From contig CALSCO010000774.1 of the NCBI GenBank assembly GCA_943704415.1, positions 1 through 13,684 of the forward strand: a DNA stretch of 13,684 bases, written 5' to 3'. A model generated the notes under the pieces. The model saw only the letters and a list, made by a program, of their open reading frames with translations. It was not told the origin of the DNA and did not search any database. The position numbers and the translations under genes were made by a program. Source of the stretch: Parvularia atlantis (taxonomy: Eukaryota > Opisthokonta > Rotosphaerida). This document shows positions 8,673 to 13,684 of this stretch, in pieces (position 1 is the first letter of the stretch; every line of letters starts with the position of its first letter).

Positions 8673-9504
8673 TCACAAAGTCATCTCGTCTTCTTCCCCT
8701 TCCCCGTCCCCGTCCCTGCTCAGTCGCGAGCCGCTCTCGGCGCCGTCGTCGCTGTCCATGTGCGCGCGCCACGCCCCTATCTTGCCACTCGGCCGGGCGG
8801 ACGACGACGGCCCGCGCCGCCCCTTGGTCGCGGCCGCTGCGGCAGTGCGCCGTGCCTCGCGCTCCATCGCGCCGCCGTTGTCGTCCTCGCCGTCCGTCCG
8901 CGCCTCGGCGCTGCGGCACTCGCGCAGCTGGGTCAGGAACGAGAGCGCCGAGGCGCGCTCAGCGTGCGCGTCCGTCTCGACGTCCTCGAGGCTGTACTTG
9001 GTGTAGCGCTCCGGGTGCAGCACCTGCGCGCGCACGCATTGCATCAGCGCGGCGTGCGGCGCGTCACGGCGGTGTACGCACGTGCTGCGGCACACTCGCG
9101 CGTGCCGGCGGTGCGCGTCGCGAGACGGCGGACGGCGCGGGCGCGGCTGCTGATGGCGCTTCGGCGTCAGCATCGTCGTTGTCGTCGCCCGAGTCGTCCG
9201 AATCGTTCATGTGCATATCGATCGCGTCGCGCAGGTCCGCGTCGTCGCGCCGCGTGTGCATCGGCTCGACCGGCTCGTCGCGCTCGTGCTCGCGCTCGGC
9301 GCGCTCGTTGGCATCGGCGCGGGCCGCGGCGCGCGCGTGCACGTTGTCGCTCGCCCCGCTCGTCCGCAACGCCCCAAACGCGCTATCGGCGCGCCGGCGG
9401 AAGTCATCGGTCGCCACGGGCAGTTCGTACGCGCCGCCGTCGCCGCCGCCGCTGCTCGGCGCGTCGTCGAGGTCGAACGCGACGCGCTTCCTATGTACGC
9501 TCAT
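8673..9504 (-). CDS. TSSC4: TSSC4-family protein (U5 snRNP assembly factor), 2 exons
   Basis: In humans TSSC4 is a U5 snRNP assembly factor that acts in the nucleus. Exons 9504-9082 and 9023-8673 give 257 aa. The diagnostic block straddles the intron: SVPQH | VLHPERYTKYSLEDVE, then ASALSFLTQL (about residues 138-170), matching the family's HPERWTKYSLEDV core. Upstream, FRRRADSAFGALR (about residues 35-47) matches the weaker N-terminal family motif. The rest is acidic, charged and probably disordered, including a run of D/E/N near 115-125 and an acidic C-terminus. The intron (9081-9024, 58 nt, GTGCGT donor, CTGAT branch) is strongly supported. ATG 9504 was chosen because it leaves a short divergent spacer to ZRANB2 and no conserved sequence lies upstream. 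Conservation beyond the core is low, so the call rests mainly on that motif. Confidence 0.8.
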
Positions 9505-9538
9505 TTGTGTAAGATCGAACGCACAAGTGCAGACAGGC
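9505..9538. promoter_or_regulatory. 34-bp divergent (bidirectional) promoter between TSSC4 and ZRANB2
   Basis: Only 34 bp separate the two opposing start codons, so both 5' UTRs and the core promoter must fit here or extend into coding sequence. A short imperfect symmetry is visible: TTGTG at 9505-9509 and CACAA at 9522-9526. No TATA box is present. Confidence 0.6.
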
Positions 9539-10345
9539 ATGCCCAAGCCGCCCAAGGCCGCTGTGGAGATCGGCGACGTCGCCGCGGCCAAGTCGCGCGG
9601 GCTGTTTGCGGCCAACGACTGGAAGTGCTCGTCGTGCGTGGCCTGCCGCGCCGCGCCGTGTGCGGCACGCGAGTGGCTGAATGCGCGCGGATCGCAGCTG
9701 CGGCAACATTAACTGTGCGTCGCAGCCTCGATCAAGCGCGCGCTCGCGCACGGCGACGACAGGGGCGCGACGCAACACGTGCAACCAGTGCAACGCGCAC
9801 AAGCCCGGCACGGTCGACGAGACGCGCGAGGGGCGCGGCGGCGGGTTCAACGAGCGCGAGAACGTCGAGTACCGCGAGCGGCGCGACTCGGACGACGAGT
9901 ACGACGAATTTGGGCGGCGCCGCAAGCCCCGGCGCAAGAGCGCGAGCTCGTCGGCCGACGAGGGGCGGCCAGCGGCCACCTCGGAGCGCAAGCCCGACGC
10001 CGATGCTCCCGCCAAGAAGGCCAAGGGCGGCGAGCACGACGAGGACGAGGAGGAGGAGGAGAGCGGGAGCGACGACGAGCGCTGGAACGCTTGGGCCGAC
10101 CTGGTGGACGACGACAAGGCGGTGCGTGGCGCTCTGTGTCCCGCTGCCACCGCTCTGAGCGATCGTGGTGGCAGGCGAAGGACGGCGACCGCGACCGGAA
10201 CCGTGACCGCGACCGCGACCGTGGTCGTGACCGCAGCCGCAGCCGCAGTCGGGAGCGCGACCGTGACCGCCGCCGCAGCAGGAGCCGCAGCCGGGATCGC
10301 GACGGCCGCCGCAGCAGGAGCCGCAGCCGTGAGCGGCGCCGTTAA
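9539..10345 (+). CDS. ZRANB2: ZRANB2-like RanBP2-zinc-finger / RS-domain splicing protein, 4 exons
   Basis: Family members bind single-stranded RNA resembling 5' splice sites and influence alternative splicing in the nucleus. Exons 9539-9633, 9698-9714 (17 nt), 9763-10121, 10175-10345 give 213 aa. The RanBP2-type finger is DWKCSSCGNINWARRNTCNQC, zinc ligands Cys30, Cys33, Cys44, Cys47, with the RNA-contact type residues Asn37, Trp38, Arg40, Arg41. It is followed by a GGGFNERENVEY block and DSDDEYDEFGRRRK, very close to animal ZRANB2. An acidic stretch leads to a C-terminal domain of DR, then RS/SR repeats, ending RSRSRERRR. Only one finger is present, where animal ZRANB2 has two. Intron 3 (10122-10174) retention would shift into a long open frame. 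It shares a promoter region with TSSC4. Confidence 0.92.
9698..9714 (+). other. ZRANB2: 17-nt micro-exon in the ZRANB2 zinc finger
   Basis: CTGCGGCAACATTAACT lies between introns 9634-9697 (GTGCGT...GGCTGAATG...CGCAG) and 9715-9762 (GTGCGT...GACAG). With split codons it encodes (S)-Cys33-Gly-Asn-Ile-Asn37-(W), completing the CSSCGNINWARR signature. Without it, one zinc ligand and an RNA-contact residue are missing. Confidence 0.88.
10180..10338 (+). repeat. ZRANB2: Degenerate CGNGAC/CGCAGC repeats encoding the RS domain
   Basis: Tandem 6-nt units (CGCGAC, CGTGAC and related) give Asp-Arg dipeptides, then AGCCGC-type units give Ser-Arg. A 23-bp segment starting CGCCGCAGCAGG occurs twice, at about 10268-10290 and 10308-10330. 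The repeats lie inside exon 4. The same stretch is open in a second frame, coding Thr/Ala/Val. Confidence 0.75.
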
Positions 10346-10373
10346 GTTAGAGTTAGAGCGAATTCCATCTTTG

Positions 10374-10760
10374 ATGAACTCAATCGTCGTGACGCCGTGG
10401 CACGCGGTCGACAATGCGCTGCTGAGCGACTGCGCGCGCCTGTTTTGCGCGCACTACGGCGCGTGGCGTGACCGGCAACGTGGGCGCGTGCGACTGAGTG
10501 CCATGGAGCGGGTGATTGGCCGGTCCTGCGACCCCGCGCTGATCGTGCAGCGTGCGCCCGAGCTTCTGTTTGACTGTGCTGTCGAGTACGCGCGCGGACG
10601 CAAGACGGACGGAGCGCGCATCAACACTGAGTTTGACGTCGACCACGCCGAGGTGCACAAGGCGCGCGAGGCCACGCCGGACTGGGCGCTGGGCGAGCTG
10701 CCGGACGGCTGCGAGTACTTTGGCTTTGTGTTTTCCCCGGACCAGCGGCGCATGGCATGA
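10374..10760 (+). CDS. Unidentified small protein (hypothetical)
   Basis: An open frame starts at ATG 10374, 28 nt after the ZRANB2 stop, and ends at TGA 10758-10760; unspliced it gives 128 aa. I do not recognise the family. It begins MNSIVVTPWHAVDNALLSDC and ends in an acidic then aromatic segment (GCEYFGFVF). It has no signal peptide, membrane span or zinc motif. Support for being real: it fills an otherwise empty slot in a genome with almost no spacers, and its composition is less biased than the shadow frames. An in-phase 63-nt intron is possible at 10488-10550 (GTGCGA donor, GCTGATCG branch, GTGCAG acceptor), which would shorten it to 107 aa. The upstream spacer has a TTAGAG direct repeat (10347-10358). 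Confidence 0.55.
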   Translation: MNSIVVTPWHAVDNALLSDCARLFCAHYGAWRDRQRGRVRLSAMERVIGRSCDPALIVQRAPELLFDCAVEYARGRKTDGARINTEFDVDHAEVHKAREATPDWALGELPDGCEYFGFVFSPDQRRMA

Positions 10761-10790
10761 GCGACAACGTACAGACAGCCAGCTTCGGCG
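10761..10790. other. 30-nt convergent gap between the hypothetical gene and the membrane-protein gene
   Basis: Stops on the two strands (10758-10760 plus, 10791-10793 minus) are 30 nt apart. On the minus strand the gap contains CTGTAC (RC of 10769-10774), also seen in the other convergent gap. No canonical AATAAA was found. Confidence 0.5.
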
Positions 10791-12105
10791 TCATCGCAGC
10801 AGCGCGCGCGCCTCGCCGAGCCCCATCAGCGCGCGCTGCTCCTCCTGGATGCGCTTCGCGCGCTTGCACATTATTCCCGTGCAGCTCGTCATGCCCAGGA
10901 ACAGGCCAGAGTACAGCAGCGTGTAGGTCCACCTGGGCACGAGCGCGCGCGTCAGCACACTCCCGCTCGTGCGCGCGGCACGGCCAGCGCACCAGCGACC
11001 AAAGGTGTAGTAGTACACGACGACGTCGGCCTGCGTGTCCGTCGGGGCCAGCAGCAGGTACCAGCGGTCGTCCGGGTAGGGCAGGTACAGCGTGCATGTG
11101 GTGACGGTGACGTAGCACGTCTCGAGCGCGCCGCTGAGGTCGTACGAGACCGCGGCATAGTCGAGCGTGGCCTGGCCCGCGCGCGAGGGCGAGCACATCA
11201 AGTCGGGATTGCTGAAGATGAAGTAGTACCTGCGCCGGTGTGAGGTGCGCGCCCGGCGATGGGCGGCCACGTACGTGTCGTCGGCCGCGACCGCGAAGGA
11301 GGCCGGCACGGGCTGCGAGCCCGTGAAGCGCAGGGTGAGCTCGGGCGAGACCTGCTGCTGGTTGAAGTAGGCCGTGGCGGTGGCGGCGCCGCGGATGACG
11401 ACAAAGTCGATCGGGCAGCCTCCGTTGTCTACGGGCGCGCGCGCGCGCGCGCGCGTGTACGCGATGGCGGCTCAGCCAAGCGTGGCACGCGCGCCGGCAG
11501 AGCGCACAGTCCCACGAGTACTGCACGGCCGAGCCGGCCTTGAGGTCGGCGTGGCGCGCGACAGGCGCGTTGTAGGACGGGCGGAAGCTGAACTGGTCGG
11601 TCCACTCGAGCAGCTGGGTCAGGCGCGGCTCGGACGCAAACGTGATGAGCTCGCCCGAGCGCACGGCCGAGATGGCCACGAGGCTCTCGATCCAGCGCCC
11701 GCTCTCGTGCAGCAGCAGCTGCGTGTTGGGCCGCACCGTTGTCGACGTGCCGTACGGGTTCGGCCAGGGCACGAGCACGGCGCAGAGGATGTACGCCGTT
11801 ACGAAGGCGAGGAACACGGCCAGCGCGAGGCAGTAGGCGCGCGTCGTCGCGGGCGTGGGCGGGTCGTGCTGCCGCGCGCGCCGTTGAGCGACAGCGTCGC
11901 GCGAGGAGGCGCGACTCGGAAACGCCACCTGCTCCGGCGGCGACCCGGCCGCGTACATCCCGCCGCGCACGGTGTAGCTCGTCGTTGGCGGCGGCACGAC
12001 GGTCGCGTGCGCGTTGACGCTGACGTAGGCGTACGCAGGCGGCGGCGCCGCGTACGAGGACGGCGGCGCGGAGAAGGCGGCCGACTGGGTCTGGGGTCCG
12101 CCCAT
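10791..12105 (-). CDS. Two-pass membrane protein resembling the core of APD1-4-type proteins, 4 exons
   Basis: Exons 12105-11508, 11428-11275, 11229-10993, 10932-10791 give 376 aa with all phases closing. A Pro/Ala/Ser-rich N-terminus of about 90 residues precedes TM1 (about 91-112, CLALAVFLAFVTAYILCAVL). A lumenal/extracellular beta-rich region follows: SAVQYSWDYNGGCPIDFVVI, TYYFIFSNPD, VSYDLSGALETC, WYLLLAPTD, YYYTFGRWWTYTLLYSGLF. TM2 is about 331-350, then a short basic tail (KRAKRIQEEQ). The order of YYF..N, the Cys-flanked strands, a final RW.TY and the closing TM matches, from memory, the N-terminal and middle domains of APD1-4 ubiquitin ligases. There is no RING here, so ligase activity should not be inferred. 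Introns 2 (45 nt) and 3 (60 nt) are stop-free multiples of three. The family call is tentative; topology and exon structure are better supported. Confidence 0.75.
11435..11455. repeat. Alternating GC dinucleotide tract
   Basis: About 21 nt of uninterrupted alternating G and C lies inside intron 1 (11507-11429) of the membrane-protein gene, just before its 3' splice site. Alternating purine-pyrimidine GC tracts are the classic Z-DNA-prone sequence. The intron, at 79 nt, is among the longest in the window. Confidence 0.85.
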
Positions 12106-12168
12106 GGCGAGGGTTGCCGGTTGAGTGACACGCGTGTGCACACTGACGCAGCTTACGGAAATCGCAAC
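12106..12168. promoter_or_regulatory. 63-bp divergent promoter between the membrane-protein gene and DNPEP
   Basis: The gap separates two opposing ATGs. Near its centre are two overlapping perfect 10-bp palindromes, ACACGCGTGT (12128-12137) and GTGTGCACAC (12134-12143). The first contains ACGCGT, identical to the yeast MCB core; that is only a resemblance. CACTGACGCAG (12141-12151) looks like a branch site plus acceptor and could be a 5' UTR or trans-splice site for DNPEP. Confidence 0.55.
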
Positions 12169-13684
12169 ATGGCGGTGCGCGCGGCGGCTGAGGACCTGCT
12201 GCGCTTCGTCAACAGCGCGCCGTCGCCGTTCCACGCGGTCGAGGCGGCGCGCGGGCGGCTGGTCGCGGCGGGCTTTGCCGAGGTGTGTGCGTGCGGCGCG
12301 TGTTGCGCGTGTTGCGCGGCGGCGACGGGCGGCGCGGGAAGTGTGATACGCTGCTTGCGTGTGGCTGCAGCTCAAGGAACGCGACGAGTGGGCTGTGCGC
12401 CCCAACGGCAAGTACTTCTTCACGCGCAACCGCTCGACGCTCGTCGCCTTTGCCGTCGGCGGCCGCTTTGTACGCTGCACCCGCAGCGCGGGGGGTGTCG
12501 CCCGGTGGCTGACGCGACAAGAACGCTTCTGCAGAAGCCCGGCAACGGCTTCGCCATCATCGGCGCGCACACCGACAGCCCGTGCCTCAAGGTCAAGCCG
12601 CGCTCGCTGATCGAGAACGAGGGCTTCATGCAGGTCGGCGTAGAGCTGTACGGCGGCGGCATCTGGTGCGCCGCCTCAGCCCGATCGGATGCGAGCGGCT
12701 GACGCGCCATTGAAGGCACTCGTGGTTCGACCGCGACCTGTCGCTCGCCGGCCGCGCGATGGTGCACCAGGCCGACGGCACGGTCGCGCACCGCCTAGTG
12801 CGCCTGAACAAGTGCGTGCGAAGAAGTGGCTGCTGCAGGGGCGCGCTGACACGCCACGCAGGCCGATCCTGCGCATCCCGACGCTCGCGATCCACCTCGA
12901 CCGCTCGGTCAACTCGGACGGGTTTAAGTTCAACCTCGAGTCGGAGCTCAAGCCGATCCTCGGGCTGACGCGCACCAAGTCGTGTGGCTCCGTGCGCACA
13001 CCCGAACCCGTCGCGCGCTGACTCGCCGCGCGCAGGGGCGTCAAGGACAAGGACAAGACCGCGCGCCATCACCCGCCGCTGCTGGACCTACTCAGCACCG
13101 AGCTCGGCTGCACGCGTGCGTGCGAGCGGCCCCTCCCTGGGCCTGCCGTGCGCGCATTAATGCACACACACACGACAGCGGGCGACATCATGGACTTTGA
13201 GCTGTGCCTGCACGACACGCAGCCGGGCGTGATCGGCGGCGTCAACGACGAGTTTGTGTTTGCGCCGCGCCTTGATAACCTCTTCAATGCGTACGCGGCG
13301 ACGCAGGTGCGCGGTGGCGTGCCACGGCGACGCAGCTCACCCGCACAATCGTCAGGCGCTCATCAACAGCGTTGACGGCGCAAGCGACGGCGAGCCGGGC
13401 GACCTCGCGCACGACAGCGTGATCCGCCTCGCGGCGCTCTTTGACAACGAGGTGCGGGCGCCGCTGTAGTGTTCAGGGCTGTCGTGCTCACCGGCGCGGC
13501 AGGAGGTTGGCTCCGAGTCGGCGTACGGCGCGGCCTCGCTGCTGCTCGAGTCGACGCTGCGGCGCCTGTCGAGCGGCAGCACGGCCACGGCGTTTGAGGA
13601 GGGTGTGCAGAAGAGCTTCCTCGTGAGCGCAGACCAGGTATGCGCTTGTGGCGGCTGGGGGGGCGTGTGCATGAACCGGGCGGG
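12169..13684 (+). CDS. DNPEP: Aspartyl aminopeptidase (M18 family), 5' part, truncated by window end
   Basis: Cytosolic metalloaminopeptidase that removes N-terminal Asp/Glu; family members form dodecamers. Exons 12169-12282, 12371-12469, 12535-12665, 12716-12811, 12862-12981, 13036-13115, 13179-13306, 13356-13451, 13503-13637. The last donor (GTATGC) opens an intron that leaves the window. Signatures: [41 protein letters not shown] (zinc ligand His83), [51 protein letters not shown] (bridging Asp246), LFDNEEVGSES (catalytic Glu288, zinc ligand Glu289) and KSFLVSADQ. About 334 residues are present; the C-terminal third, with later ligands, is missing. Intron 5 could start at 12979 or 12982, a one-codon difference. 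Intron 1 (88 nt) is the longest here and has a GTGTTGCGC direct repeat. The ATG fits the family N-terminus. Confidence 0.95.

Noticed and set aside
9697-9714. ZRANB2 exon 1 ending after TGC, just before GTGGCC
   Set aside because: It gives one extra residue and breaks the CSSCGNIN spacing of zinc ligands; the GTGCGT donor four bases upstream fits.
9681-10760. A single 359-codon gene covering ZRANB2 and the hypothetical protein
   Set aside because: It lacks the zinc finger's first half and replaces the RS domain with a Thr/Ala stretch. The spliced four-exon model matches the family; kept only as a possible intron-retention product.
10621-12570. A 649-codon open frame on the minus strand
   Set aside because: It spans the hypothetical gene antisense, the membrane-protein gene and DNPEP antisense. 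Only the parts matching the spliced membrane protein show domain features; the rest is a GC-rich shadow frame.
1-13684. Mobile elements, CRISPR arrays, tRNA/rRNA, viral or toxin genes
   Set aside because: No transposase, integrase, terminal repeats, regularly spaced repeats, cloverleaf or rRNA-like segments were seen on either strand.

Overview
This looks like nuclear DNA from a GC-rich, very compact, intron-rich eukaryote. Every recognisable protein is eukaryotic and is split by short introns. I reconstructed eight genes and 55 complete introns by requiring protein homology and reading phase to agree across each junction. Introns are about 43-88 nt, mostly 48-60. At 39 of the 55, the 5' splice site begins GTGCG, and most have a CTGAC/CTGAT/CTCAC-like branch site just before a CAG acceptor. 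A RasGEF argues against a land plant or green alga. A heterotrophic protist or an early-branching opisthokont or amoebozoan-like lineage is my inference; the species cannot be told from this window.

Layout: 1-280 is upstream DNA or 5' UTR. 281-3539 (+) is an 18-exon RasGEF. It converges, with 38 nt between stop codons, on the Rab geranylgeranyltransferase alpha subunit (5997-3578, -, 11 exons). Directly upstream on the same strand are tRNA-dihydrouridine synthase 3 (8660 down to about 6001 or 5841, -, 14 exons) and a TSSC4-type U5 snRNP assembly factor (9504-8673, -, 2 exons). These three form a head-to-tail, operon-like series with almost no spacers. 34 bp separate the TSSC4 start codon from that of a divergent ZRANB2-like RanBP2-zinc-finger/RS splicing protein (9539-10345, +). 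A small unidentified gene (10374-10760, +) follows after 28 nt. It converges, with a 30 nt gap, on a two-pass membrane protein resembling the core of APD-type proteins (12105-10791, -). A 63 bp divergent promoter then leads into aspartyl aminopeptidase (12169 to the window end, +, truncated).

Functionally the centre is an RNA-processing neighbourhood: TSSC4 (spliceosome assembly), ZRANB2 (splice-site choice) and DUS3 (RNA dihydrouridylation). It is flanked by small-GTPase biology: RasGEF (Ras activation) and RabGGTA (Rab prenylation). I see no mobile element, CRISPR array, tRNA, rRNA or viral gene.

The most unusual signals are architectural. A 13-nt micro-exon carries the DUS catalytic cysteine and a 17-nt micro-exon carries a zinc-ligand cysteine of ZRANB2. 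Three GC-AG introns share the donor CAG|GCACG. Same-strand neighbours are so tightly packed that readthrough, intron retention or one intergenic splice would each give in-frame fusion proteins.
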